Shown piece after piece: positions 12,557 through 23,674 of a DNA stretch of 64,000 nt (position 1 is the stretch's first letter; the number at the start of each line of letters is the position of its first letter). The notes below the pieces were generated by a model, which saw nothing but the letters and a program-made list of their open reading frames with translations, searched no databases and was not told the origin of the DNA. The stretch covers positions 30,687,609-30,751,608 of the forward strand of contig CM070620.1 of NCBI GenBank assembly GCA_036346255.1, read 5' to 3'. Position numbers and translations under genes: made by a program. The stretch is from Ampelocalamus luodianensis (lineage: Eukaryota > Streptophyta > Magnoliopsida > Poales > Poaceae).

Positions 12557-13309
12557 ATGACAAGGATCTAATAATCCTCATTTTACTATTTACCTGTAAT
12601 TAATATTATGGTTAAATATGATGTCATACGACTACTAGGTATACTCCTTATAGTCTTAAGAGAGAAGCCAATCAGGTGATCGTAAGTCCTTCTATGACCA
12701 CCCCCATAGTCGTAAGTCTTCCTACGACTACCTCATGATCATAAGTTCTCCTACGATCACCTCTGGTCGTAAGTCCTTCTACGACCAGTATCCAGTCGTA
12801 AGCCTTTCTACGACTACCCCCTGGTCGTAAGTCCCTCTACGACCAGCTCAGCTACGACTACCTTGTAATTAATTGGGTCCACTTGTCTGAGGCTCAATTA
12901 ATTTCGGGATCTAAGCAGTCAATATACGCTGTTAATCTCTGGAGTAACTACACGTAACGCGGCATTGTCTCTGACTAGTAACTGCTAGGCGACGTGGAGG
13001 GGTTACTTCTCCAGTGATTACTATCATTATTACGTCCATTATACAGAATAATGAGGTGCCTCTTGACCTGGAACGACCACCTCTGTACGCACTATAAAAG
13101 AGTTTTAGTAAGAGAGAACATGGGCAGATGTCAATTGATACAGACAATCGGGTATACGCAATCAGCAGGAGTACAAGCCTTAGTCTTTACACTGATTGTA
13201 ATCAGCATACACAATACAATACATATAGGAGTAGGGTTGTTATTCTCTCCGGAGAAGGCCTGAACCTGTATAAAAATTCCCATGTCTTTCTGTCTGCGTG
13301 ATCAATTGT
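12557..13309 (+). repeat. probable 3' LTR of the Tat-like element
   Basis: A purine-rich stretch (GAAGCTGGGGGAC, 12541-12553) resembling a polypurine tract precedes it. Inside is a TATA box (CTATAAAA, 13092-13099). Downstream the GGCCTGAACCTGTATAAAA stretch (13258-13276) and GGGGACCCCCGAA resemble the ends of Tat-type LTRs as I remember them. Exact ends are uncertain. Confidence 0.4.
12676..12862. repeat. array of short imperfect palindromes, 6 units plus a half unit
   Basis: Arms in order: GATCGTA/TATGACC, AGTCGTA/TACGACT, TGATCATA/TACGATCA, TGGTCGTA/TACGACCA, CAGTCGTA/TACGACTA, CTGGTCGTA/TACGACCAG. The unit spacing is about 28-30 bp. The outer base pairs change together on the two arms. 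It sits in the U3 part of the presumed Tat-like LTR. Confidence 0.85.
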
Positions 13310-16198
13310 GGGGACCCCCGAATCAAACAATCTTTACGTAAGATTGGTTCTAAAACACCAACACTAAGTATTCCCCATCTACGTGAGTTCGGTTGTACCG
13401 TCTACGTACCGATCTTACCACTACATCGTACATCAATGGGGCCCAACATAAATTGGAAATTTATATGGGATTTGAATCTTCATCTATAATAAAATATTTA
13501 GAGCCCATGACGTGGGATCTATTGAAAGCAAGATATGTTGGTTGTGTATTTAATGAAGAACTATTCCCAGCAATAAGGGGAGAAAAGGAACCTAAATTGG
13601 AATGCCAGGAACTATCATGGCATGATAGTATTCTCCATAATATAGATCTACGTACTAAAGAATCTGAACAGGAAGTTCAGAGGATAATTGATTTGCAAAA
13701 TCTTGCAAACAAGCTGCCATATTCATTCACAGATCACAAAGGACCGACGATGTCGCATATGCCAGTGGTGAATACGCCTGTCAGAGTTGAACCACCCCGG
13801 GCTTTGGGTTCCACTCAAGAACCTCCTTCTTTGCGCAAGAGGGGGGAGATCTCCTAGTTCAAAAGATCTCAAACCGCGAAGATGTCCGCAAAAGAGACAT
13901 ATAGGGCAGGAGGAGACACTCATTGAACTGAATACAAATGAGGAATGTCTGATAGACATCGCACCCCGTATAAGAGCTCAAGGGGATGCGCCCTGTGCAG
14001 GAGCACGAGGTGAGGCGCCTAGTGCAGAAGAGAACGCACCTGCTAACACTAGGGCAACAAAACACTTATACTCTTCCATATTGAGGAATCATGGAGAATT
14101 GATTGATCCAAACATAATGCCAATTGAATTGGATAAGGAATTCGCCACAAACTATGTGGACACAGGGGAAATTTACCTAAGATAAGTATATGCTGATAGC
14201 AGCTACTCGCTTCTAGGGTTGTTTTCCATATCAAGAATTTCGAATCTGAAACCGAAGACTATTGCTAAATGCAAAAGTTGCCTTGACTAGGATAAATGGA
14301 AGGACACAATTGAGGCTAACCTAAACTAGCTAAATAAGAGAAAAGTCTTCAAACGTGGTCAGGACACCTCTAGACGTCATTCCTATTGGACACAAGTGGG
14401 TGTTCATAAGAAAGCGGAATGGGTGTAATAAAGTGGTGAGATAAGAAGCGAGATTAATAGACAAGGGTTTACGCAGAGACCCAACATCGATTACGATGAG
14501 ACTGACTCTCCTGTATTAGATGGCATTACATTCCGTTTCTTGATATCAATGGCAGCATACATGAATCTAAATATAAAACTCATGGATGTTGTGACTGTAT
14601 ATTTGTATGGGTCACTTGATTTTGAAATCTTTATGAAGATTCCAAAGGGACCGAAGGTCCCACGTATGAGTGCAAATGAGAATCACAACATGTATAGTGT
14701 GAAATTGCAAATATCACTATACGAGTTAAAATAGTCAGATCATATGTGGTACAATTGGCTGAGTGAGTTCCTTCAATAGAAGAGATATACTAACAATGAG
14801 GTATGTCCATGTGTATTCATCAATAAATCCACTCATAGATTCTACATTATATCTGTTTATGTTGATGATTTGAACATCATCGGAACTACAGAGGACATCC
14901 TCGAAGCAAGCTCATAATTGGAGATGGAATTCGAGATGAAAGATTTGGGAAAAACCAGATATTGTCTCGATTTGTAGAACATCTACTTGATGGTGTATTC
15001 TTGGACCAAATCACCTACACCAAGAAAGTATTGTAGAGATTTTATTTGGATAAATCTCATCTACTAGGTAGTCCAATAATCGTTAGATTCCTTGAAGTGG
15101 AGAAAGATCCATATGGATATAAGCAAGAGAATGAAGGATTATTGGGACCTGAAATCCCATACTTGAGTGCAATTGGAGCACTCTTATATCTTGCAAATTT
15201 TACCAGGCCTGACATTGCATGCGCAGTGAATTGTTTGGCAAGATGTAGTTCTTAGTCCGCTAAGAGATATTGGCATGGGATTAAAGGTATTCTCAAGTAC
15301 CTACAAGGTACTAGTGATCTTAGACTCTTTCATCCCAAGAACCAAGACACTAAAATTGTTAGATATTCATATGCTGGCTATCTTTTTGTTTGGATAAATC
15401 TCATCTACTGGGTAGTCCAATAATCGTTGGGTTCCTTGAAACGGAGAAAGGTACACATGGATATAAGCAAGAGAATGAAGGAGTATTGTGACTTGAAATC
15501 CTGTACTTGAGTGCAATTGGAGCACTCTTATATCTTGCAAATTTTACCAGGCCTGACATTGCATGCGTAGTGAATTGTTTGGCAAGATGTAGTTCCCAGT
15601 CCGCTAAGAGGTATTGGCATGGGATTAAAGGTATTCTCAGGTACCTGCAAGGTACTAGTGATCTTAGACTCTTTCATCCCAAGAACTAAAACACTAAAAT
15701 TGTTAGATATTCATATGCTGGCTTTTTTTTTATCCCCATAATGCCAGATCACAGGTTGGATATGTCTTTCTAAGCGAAAAAACAACTATCTTTTGAAAAT
15801 ATGTTAAATAATCAATAGTTGCTATGTCAACTAATCATTCAGAGATAATTGCACTATTTGAGACCACTCATGAGTGCATATGGCTTAGAACATTGATTCA
15901 TCGTATCCAAGAGTCATGTGGTGTAGAGGTGGATAAAGCCCCCACGGTCCTCTACGAGGACAATGTTGCTTGCATCGCACAGATGAAGAATATCTATGTC
16001 AAGACTCCAATGACAAAACATATACTCCCTAAACACTTCCATTCCCATGAGCAGCAGGAGAAAGAGAATATAGAATCACATAAAATCCAAACAGTGAAAA
16101 TAACTGCAGATTTATTCACTAAGATCTCGCCAGCTTCTACCTTTGCAAAACATGTTCATTGCATTGGCATGAGAAGGCTCGAAGAGTTGTTGCCTTAA
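13310..16198 (+). pseudogene. Ty1/copia polyprotein, 5'-truncated and broken
   Basis: Plus-strand copia pol. It starts within the C-terminal integrase region (KIGSKTP, LREFGCTVYVPI, YLEPMT, VFNEELFPA, 13320-13570). RT pieces follow: LMDVVTVYLYGSLD (14580), YVDDLNIIG (about 14860), then ALLYLANFTRPDIACAVN (15178). RNase H: STNHSEIIALFE, CIWLRTLI, LYEDNVACI, and LFTKISPASTFAKHV ending RRLEELLP at 16198. Stops and frame changes are frequent and the DNA upstream of integrase is missing. The order IN-RT-RH proves copia. Confidence 0.9.
15045..15732 (+). repeat. 344-bp tandem duplication inside the copia RT
   Basis: The block starting TTTGGATAAATCTCATC at 15045 repeats from 15389, including IGALLYLANFTRPDIAC, and both copies end with the GATATTCATATGCTGGC block. 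The two copies differ at scattered bases. It makes the RT non-functional regardless of other damage. Confidence 0.85.
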
Positions 16199-16664
16199 AG
16201 AGGAGATTAAATCTTCATATACATTAATCTCTGGGACGAAGTGTTGTACTCTTTTTTCCTTAATTAAGTTTTGTTTCAATGAGTTTTCTTAATTGGAGGT
16301 TTTTAATGTGACGACACATGCAATAGCAAGGACGCGAGCTATGCACTCTTTTTTTCTTCTTGCCAATTTTTCCTGTTGGGTTTTTCGAAATGATTTTTTG
16401 ACGAAACATGAGCATAACATTAGCAAAGTGTCCAAAGGGAAGTGTTGTAATATTGACCCGTTAAACCCAACCATGTGGACACTTTACCTAAACAGACTCA
16501 TTAGTTATTAAGACCCACGAGGTATGATTGTCTAATTTAGTCCCATATTACTTAATGATTTTTAAAGGGAGACCCTCTCCATTTATATAAGGGGGCAGAA
16601 GACTCATTGTGGACACACTTGCGGATATCGTATCCAATTAATAAAGAGGATGGGTCTGTTCAAA
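16199..16664 (+). repeat. copia 3' untranslated region and probable 3' LTR
   Basis: Following the RNase H stop there is a purine-rich AAAGAGGAGA stretch, then TGTTGTACTC (about 16242), the usual kind of copia LTR start. A TATA box (TTTATATAAGG, about 16580) and an AATAAA (about 16641) follow at plausible spacing. The 3' boundary is unclear (a TTCA at 16661-16664 is a candidate). Confidence 0.45.
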
Positions 16665-17100
16665 CAACTTTTCTGTTTTTTTTTTTAACTTTTCCGTACA
16701 ATTATTCGTACAACGCGACCACGCCGTAACGGTTGGATTCGTCAAATTCTCTTTAAGATTTTCCCCGTTTGGGGCCCCAAAACAGGCAGTAATTGTACAC
16801 CCCTGCAACTCGCAGTTTCGGTCCATCAATATTCTCTGACAATTTGGGCGACCATGGCTCACCGGCCCGCAAATACAGACAACCACACGGGTTGCCAGGC
16901 ACTCATCCTCTAGACGGTAACACGACGGCATGACCCCGTAACGGTGAACTGCCATTTGTGCCGCAAACAACTTGAGGAAGAAAGCTCAATTGTACAGTTT
17001 TATACAGCTGCAGAGTTCCCTAAAAACAACAGCGGCAGCCCTGCAGAGAACAGCGACCCTCCCGCGCAAGCAGTAATCCTCCCCCCTTGTCACAGACTCC
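16665..17100. other. unassigned; original downstream flank of the TTC33-like gene
   Basis: No coding or TE motif recognised. Because the MULE target duplication joins 17109 to 23638, this stretch was directly downstream of the TTC33-like gene before the MULE inserted and may contain its former 3' end. Confidence 0.4.
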
Positions 17101-17109
17101 CTCTCTCGC
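17101..17109. repeat. MULE target-site duplication, left
   Basis: CTCTCTCGC, identical to 23630-23638. Confidence 0.93.
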
Positions 17110-17400
17110 CCGAATTTTTTGCAATTTAATCCTTTTTTCGTAAAAAACACACATTTATACCCCTGGTAGTCTTATTTCCGGTTTTGGACCCAGGGGGTCG
17201 GCGCCGTGACTCACGGCGCCGAGCTAAGACATCTCGGCGCCATGAGTCATGGCGCCGAGGTACCAACCCTAGCCCGGCAAGGCGACCCGGCGTGGCGGTA
17301 CCTCGGCGCCATGACTCATGGCGCCGAGATGTCTTCTTCGGCGCCGTGAGTCATGCGCCACTCGCGCCACGATCTCGGCGCCGAGCATTCAAAATATAAC
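17110..17400. repeat. MULE left terminal inverted repeat with palindrome modules
   Basis: The TIR pairs with 23340-23629. Nested in it are palindromes with arms GGCGCCRTGA and TCAYGGCGCC around one central base: 17200-17220, 17236-17256, 17305-17325, and a damaged one at 17340-17359. Each contains TGASTCA, a bZIP (GCN4/AP-1-type) core. Linker GAGCTAAGACATCTC separates them. R and Y vary together. Confidence 0.9.
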
Positions 17401-17760
17401 CGCCCGCTTCCCTTCCTCCTTCCTCTCTCTCTCTCTCGCTCGCGCTCGGCCAAAATTGCTCGCTCGCCGCTGCGCCTCCGCACCCGACGCGCCCGAGACG
17501 CTCCCGCCGCCGCGCCGCCGAAGCCGGTCCCGCGCGCCGCCGCCGCCGAGCCTCGAGCCGCTCCACCGCTCGCCGCCGCGCCCCTGCGCCGCCCCAGCCG
17601 GTCCCGCCAGCCGCCGCCGCCCGAGGCCGAGCGAGCCCCGCCGCCGCCGCCGCCGCCGCCTCCACCCGAGCCGCTCCCCGCCGCCGGCCCCGCCGCCCCA
17701 TTGCTGGCGTCGCCCGACCCTCCTCCCCGCCACCGCCGCCTCCACTCCACACTGGCCAAG
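17401..17760 (+). other. GC-rich leader exon of the MULE transposase (probable)
   Basis: This follows an AT-rich AAAATATAACC (about 17391), opens in several frames as Pro/Arg/Ala-rich low complexity, and ends at CCAAG followed by a GT donor (17761). The long overlapping reading frames are composition artefacts. I treat it as a 5' non-coding or leader exon. Confidence 0.4.
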
Positions 17761-17764
17761 GTAA

Positions 17765-18500
17765 TTTTTTTTTAATTAGTTAGAAATTTAGTTAGTAAAT
17801 TAGGTTAGAAATTGTAGTTAGAAATTGTAGTTAGAAAATTTTAGAGTTAGAAAATGTAGTTAGTAAATTTAGTTAGAAATTGTAGTTAGTTAGGGTTTAG
17901 ATATACTTAATGTAGTTAGGGTTGAGATATATAGTTAGTCATAGCAATTTTAGTTAGATATGATGTAGTTAGGGTTTAGATATATAGTTAGACATAGCTA
18001 ATTTAGTAACATATAATGTAGTTAGTGTGCATACCACCAGCATATATGGAAATGGCACGTTTGGTAATCTGTAGTACATTGGATTCTTCATGGGAGCACA
18101 GATAATTGCTCTTCACTTAGAATTCTAGTTAAATGTGGTAATTCTAGTCATGGGAGCACTGGATAACCCGACATATGTGTTCTTGAAGAAGAAGAAAAAA
18201 CACGCCCCTCATCGAACGCTACAACGAAACTAAACACACAGCAGTTCACAATGGTCGGATGTGTTAGATGTAACTTGTAGTTAGGGTTTAGATATATAGT
18301 TAGACATAGCAAATTTAGTAACATATAATGTAGTTAGGGTTTAGATATAGTTAGACATAGTTAGAAATTTTAGTTTGTTTAGTTACATATAGTTAGTTAG
18401 TTAGACATAGTTATTTAGTTTGGTAGGTAGCAAATTACTTGGGTAGTTATCAACTTAAATTAGTTACGTATGGAATTAGTTAGTATACTACTCTACTATT
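17765..18500. repeat. TTAGTTAGAAAT-type tandem repeat in MULE intron
   Basis: Degenerate copies of GTAGTTAGAAATT and ATATAGTTAGACATAG fill most of 17775-18010 and 18270-18470. This looks like the intron between the leader exon and the transposase exon starting at 18535. Confidence 0.7.
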
Positions 18501-18534
18501 AGACATTAACAACCAACGCTTTTGTATGGATTAG

Positions 18535-21470
18535 ATGGACAATCTAGTAACCTTGCACCATGGAGCGATTGAGAAAGATGGTTATGGAAATGTGTCATTT
18601 GTTGGGATGGAAAGTGTGTCCTCGCCTTTGCTTAGTGATCGTCCGTCTTATGGTGAATTGGTCGCTAGAGCTCGTGAGGTTCTATGTTGTCATGGTAATG
18701 AGGATGCCATCTCGGTTGAGGTGTACTTGATTTGGTTCTAAAGATCGTATTTTTAGGCGGATGGTCTCAATTGACTCTCGAGGATCGGTGGCAAAATTAT
18801 GTCGATCGGTGATGAGGACCCAATATCAATGTTTGGATTTGTTTGTGCGGAAGTTGTCCATTGATCCCAATCCTAATGGGCATTCACCCCTCATGGGCAT
18901 TCGCCTTTATGGGCATTCACCGATTTAGGTAGTCCTCCCCTTTGGACCCCGTTACCCAATTGTGATGCGGATGTGAGCGAGCCGGATGTGGTACCGATGC
19001 TCAATCCGCCCGAATGAGATTGGAATTTCTCATCCTGCGGCCCTCGGAGATCCTTTGACTCGAACCATCCAAGTAAGTGTCGTAGTACCACTTTAGTTTA
19101 CTGTTCATTAATCTATTCCTTTGTCTCAATTGCCATCGTGTGTGGTTGTGATGCGATAGATGTTCTGAAAATGATGATCGTCCTCCGTGGCACCTTCAGC
19201 AACATGGATCAGTGCAGTAGGGCCTCTAACGGTGTTGATGTTGATTGATGATGATGAGGAGCCTTATGGGACGGCTAGAGCCGTTGATTCCGATGAAGAC
19301 CTACTGTTGCGGCATTGACACAACAAGATATTGAGCTCATCGGACAATTACGCCTAATCGTGATCCGGCTATTGAAGAATTCAGCAGACCTTAGTCATTC
19401 CCAAGGTGCTTATGCGAGAAGCGAGACGACGAGTTGTTAGAGGCTCCAAGCCGGGGATAGCATGGAAATCAAGAAGGGTTTGGTCTTCAGGACTTGCCTA
19501 CATTGAGAAGGTGGTTACAGGAGTATTCGTGAAGCGCAAAGGCCTTTCAAGGTTAGGCATTCCTATGTGCGTGGCGTTACACGGTGGTGTGTGAGAAGGC
19601 CGATTGTAATTGGAGGGTGTGTGCTAGGAAACGAGAAGGACACAGCAAGTTCAAGATCACAAAAATCGTTGGCCCACACACTTGTGCGAGAATCAAACTT
19701 GAAGCGAAGCATCGCGATTGACATCTACCCTCATTGCGAGATCACTATACTCGATCTGAAGGCGGCCCAATTTGAAGGTGAGGACAATTATGGAGATGAC
19801 ACGAGAAGATGTTGGATCGACATAAGGTATGGAAAAGCATGGAGGGCAAAGCAATGAGCACGGAAGATGATATATGGGGATTGGGAGGAGAGTGCGGCGG
19901 TTGCGGCATTGTTCAATGCAATGAAAGCGATTAATCCAGAATGCATTACGAGTACATCCCCAAACCAAATGAATGGAAGGATGGAAGGCGATTTTCTTCC
20001 GCGCATTCTCGTGTTTTCCACGATGCATCGAGGCATTGGGCATTGTCGTTCGTCTTCTCCATTGATGGTACTTTTCTTCTTGGCAAGTACATGGGCACAT
20101 TGTTGATAGCCATTTCGGTTGTATGAGACAACACATTGGTCCCTCTTGCGTTTGCTTTGGTGGAGAGGAGAACAAAGATAGTTGGGGATGGTTCTGCGCG
20201 CTTGTTCGGATACATGTTGTTGGCCCTGGCAGGAGGTTGGTGTCATATCGCGGACACGGGGCATACTTAGTCTTCAGACAGAGCAGATTCCGAGTGCGCA
20301 CCTATCCATCACCGGTGGTGCACTCGGCACCTCGCCGAGAATTTACTCCGTAAGGATGGTACAAGGATAACTTTCCTCTTTTGAGGAGGTTGCACGCCCG
20401 CTTGAGGTGTCGTTGTTCAAGAGAAGTGGAACAACTCAAAGCTGGAACAAACACAGAGGGTAGACGGTGGTTGAGAGGCTTCTTGAGGAACTGAGAAATG
20501 GACTAGGGCCTACGACCATGGTGGTGGCGGTATGAGTTTGGACTAGCAACATGGTGAATCATTTAATAGTTTGCTAAAGGGTATCGTGCCATGCCCGTCA
20601 ATGCAATCGTATCATTCACCTTCTACAAGCTTTTGCGTGGTTCAACGATAGACACTTGGATGCAATGGCACGACGAGTAGTAATGAAACATGGGCACCTA
20701 AACCCAAAAGCATCCGGAGAGGGCAAAGGATAGGGCTCGCACACATGAGGTGTCATGTTTTGATCATAGTGCGGGCAAGTATGAGGTCATTGAAAGGGGT
20801 GGTACAATGGCGATGGTGAGGTCCGGCCGTCGAGGAGTCATATTGTCGTGCTCATTGATTTCTCTTGCGTGTGGGAGAACAAGGCGGTACCACTTTCCAT
20901 GTTCTCACTATGTTGCGGCGACTAATCATCGCAACTATGCGCACGAGAGAGCGGATACCTAGGGAGTTGGCGTTGATACCCTTGTTCTTACATGGTCTCC
21001 CGTTTTGAGCCTTACCTGGACGAGGGACAGTGGCCACCTTACTCGGGTCCGAAGTACATAGCCGATCCAGGTTGTCGTTGGAACAGACGTGGGAGTAGAA
21101 AGAGGAGTAGACACAAGATGGTTATGGATCAAGTTTCTGGAAGGACAAGGCGAGGAAGAGCAACCCCCTTTCTTACAGACCCCGAGCATAACCAATGTGG
21201 CAAATGCGGCAGACTTGGCCATAATTCTCGTACTTGTCACTGGCCACTTAGTCAGGTGCAAATAAATAATTATGAAGGGTTTATTAATTAGTAACTTTGT
21301 ATTTATTTCACTCTTGTACTCAATTTTACATTTTACTGTAACTAACATCTGCTATTTATGTTTGCAGGATGGCGCAGTTCCACCTCCTGGATCAGTTCCA
21401 CCACCTACTGTAACTAACAACTTTCTTGGAGTAAGTCTTTCAATACATGGCAATCAAAATATAAACTTGT
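18535..21470 (+). pseudogene. MULE transposase (MuDR family), broken
   Basis: Starts MDNLVTLHHGAIEKDGYG at 18535. Later blocks in changing frames: KYGKAWRAKQ (about 19827), YIPKPNEWKDGR (19945), VFSIDGTFLLGKYMGTLLIA (20058-20118; the Asp belongs to the DDE catalytic centre), NKDSWGWF (20171) and VRIHVVGPGR. The SWIM zinc finger CG...FPCSHYVAA lies at about 20870-20925. The C-terminal zinc knuckle CGKCGRLGHNSRTC is at 21196-21237, followed by a final exon after an AG at about 21368. At least ten frame changes or stops. Intact relatives cut and paste Mutator elements; this one cannot. Confidence 0.9.
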
Positions 21471-22340
21471 AACCAAACATGACATTTGTGAACTAACAAA
21501 AAGATGATGAACCGCAGAGACTTGCGAGGCGGCTGCGCAGCCTTCTTTGCTCGTTGTGGTTGCGGGGCGCAGCACCGATGGGCGTCCACGTGCCACGACA
21601 CATCTTAGGGACGCCGCACCAAGCCGTAGGCCTAGGCACTTCTTCACACGGAGGTGCGGCTCCGAGGAGGCGAGCTCGTCCCGCACGACCGAGAGATACT
21701 TTCGGGGACTTGGTGGCGAGGAGGAGGACGAGGCCGAGGAGATTGGTGGCGGCGGGAGGACGAGGCCGAGGAGATTGGACCGTCTCGGCTCGTGGTGCTC
21801 GCTTCGACCACGCCTTCGCAGCCTCCACCGCGTAGGCACCGACGTCCGCGTGACCCTTACACTCCGTGCACCGCGCTCTTGGTGGAAAGGGCAAGGCTAG
21901 GAGGCGATGAGGACTGTGTTTATGTACATTGTATGGACTTTTATGGACTATTTGGACTTTTGGATTGTTGTTTCTACTATTAGTGTGGTATTGTGATGAA
22001 TATATGCTCGTATGATATATTTGTGTCATATTGTTAAATGTGGATGGTCGAAAAACAGAGAAACTCGCGAATTTTTCCCGTGATTATATGCAGAGTAGTG
22101 ATTATATGCTGGGACCAAAGGAACGTGTGCTTACTGTTGGCTGGCGACCAAAAGTTACCAAAATATATAGGCATAGTGACAAAAAAAAACAAGTCATGCT
22201 ACTCACATGTTCAAGTTTAACAATATACTCACATGCACATACTGAAAAAGTGCAGTACATGACAAGAGTACAACAAAATAACAAGTCCAGCAAATGAGAC
22301 CATTGTTCATTATTAAACCATAACTACTAAGTCTAGCACA

Positions 22341-23025
22341 CTACTGAGTGCAACGAGGCCACTTTCCCTTCCTCAAAGCATCCGGATCCTCCTCCATTGC
22401 AGCCTTAGCACGGCGAACGCGCTCAAGCCTCCTCTCCCTCTCCCCCCTACGCTTAGCTGCCTGCCTCATTTTCACCTCTTCCTCGCGCTCCTTTTCTGCT
22501 GCCTCCTCTTTGCGTGTCTTCTCCAACAGCTCCTCGCGCTCCGCATCCCACTTCTTGATCCCTCCATATCTTCGCTTGTCCTCCTCCTTGATCTCGGTGT
22601 CGATCCACCGCTCAAAGTCACATAGCGGTGGAGGTTCTGCAAAACATGGGTGCATTAAGCACGTAATGAAATGTTATTGATTCATCGCAAGAACAAAGAA
22701 AAAGCCACTAATTTCTCACCAACAATCCAATGCGGATCTGTTGAGGTGTAGGGTCAAAGGCATAATTGTGACACATCCAATACCTCTGCCTGTACGTGTC
22801 CTCCTCATCGATCTCGCCACCCTACAAGCATCACCGCTTGAGCACATGGGCACCGGGCGCCACTAGGCGATGGCAAGCGAGCGACGCATTGCCCACCATT
22901 GTTGCCTAATCCGAAATACAACAAATTGTATGAACCTTACATAATATGAACTACATATTACCGACAAATTAGAATACGATGGACAAAGATTACCTTGGTT
23001 TACTAGCTTTACCACGCCTCGGCAT
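22341..23025 (-). pseudogene. MULE second ORF, GRF-like zinc-finger protein, broken
   Basis: Minus strand, three exons by GT-AG: 22994-23025 (MPRRGKASKPR), 22720-22903 and 22341-22636. Exon 2 carries CSSGDACRV, then after a frame change QRYWMCHNYAFDPTPQQIR, a pattern like plant GRF-type zinc fingers. Exon 3 encodes PPPLCDFERWIDTEI, then a long charged coiled coil rich in E, K and R, ending RKGKWPRCTQ, a C-terminus I recall from many grass proteins of unknown function. Exon 2 contains a stop and a frame change. It is convergent to the transposase, an arrangement reminiscent of mudrA/mudrB, but I see no similarity to MURB. Confidence 0.6.
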
Positions 23026-23339
23026 CCTAACGATGGGAGAAACAAAGGGACCGACGTAACTAAGGTTCCATAATACACAATACGAATCAATAAAACAAGT
23101 GAGACTAATTGCTTCAAACCCTAGGTCATGACTAACCTAATTTTGCATAATACACATGATATAGACCAAATCAATGCGTAAAAGTGAGGAGGACAAAGAG
23201 GATACCTTGCTCTCGAAGTTGTATGGATCAATTCAAGTTTCCACGGTGAAAATTGGTGATTCGAAAAGTTCGTGGGTTGGGTTGAGTGAAAACCCGAGAG
23301 AGGAGAGGAAGAAAAAGAGCAAGGCTCGGGAGGTATATA

Positions 23340-23629
23340 ATTGAGCTCGGCGCCGAGATGCGTGGCGCCGATTCTCGGCGCCATGACTCACGCGCCGAAG
23401 CTAAGACATCTCGGCGCCATGAGTCATGGCGCCGAGGTACCGCCTGCCTGTTGCGCCTTCTTTGGCTAGGGTTCGGTACGTCGGCGCCATGACTCATGGC
23501 GCCGAGATGTCTTAGCTCGGCGCCGTGAGTCACGGCGCCGACCCCCTGGGTCCAAAACCGGAAATAAGACTACCAAGGGTATAAATGTGTGTTTTTTACG
23601 AAAAAAGGATTAAATTGCAAAAAATTCGG
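23340..23629. repeat. MULE right terminal inverted repeat with palindrome modules
   Basis: Complement of the left TIR. Palindromes at 23413-23433, 23483-23503 and 23519-23539 have the same GGCGCC...TGASTCA...GGCGCC layout; damaged copies lie at 23347-23395. Confidence 0.9.
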
Positions 23630-23638
23630 CTCTCTCGC
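23630..23638. repeat. MULE target-site duplication, right
   Basis: CTCTCTCGC, identical to 17101-17109; it lies 36 bp beyond the stop codon of the TTC33-like gene. Confidence 0.93.
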
Positions 23639-23674
23639 TACTTAAATTGCATCGGAAGCACCACAGTAACCAGC

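Larger units (their letters stand above)
8414..13309 (+). mobile_element. Tat-like gypsy element fragment: antisense extra ORF plus 3' LTR
   Basis: No pol domain remains here. What is left is a spliced ORF on the minus strand (8482-11988) followed by an LTR-like segment whose TATA box points the other way (plus strand, 13092). Gypsy elements of the Tat lineage are known to carry an extra antisense ORF between pol and the 3' LTR, and this layout fits. The left side is cut by the gypsy LTR ending at 8413; the right side abuts a copia element at about 13310. No target duplication can be assigned. Confidence 0.55.
17110..23629 (+). mobile_element. Mutator-like element (MULE), complete, 6.5 kb
   Basis: The left end starts CCGAATTTTTTGC at 17110 and the right end finishes with its complement at 23629. 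Both are flanked by the 9-bp direct repeat CTCTCTCGC (17101-17109 and 23630-23638), the target-duplication length of Mutator elements. The outermost 147 bp of each end differ at only one or two positions by eye. Inside are a broken MuDR-type transposase (plus strand) and a second gene on the minus strand with a GRF-like zinc motif. It lies just 3' of the TTC33-like gene. Confidence 0.93.

Noticed and set aside
9292..12862. CRISPR-like array
   Set aside because: Units are near-palindromes without spacers of constant length and variable sequence, in plant nuclear DNA with no cas genes. They are hairpin minisatellites within a retrotransposon.
17316..17775. Five overlapping Pro/Arg/Gly-rich reading frames
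   Set aside because: CCG-repeat composition near the MULE end; at most a leader exon.
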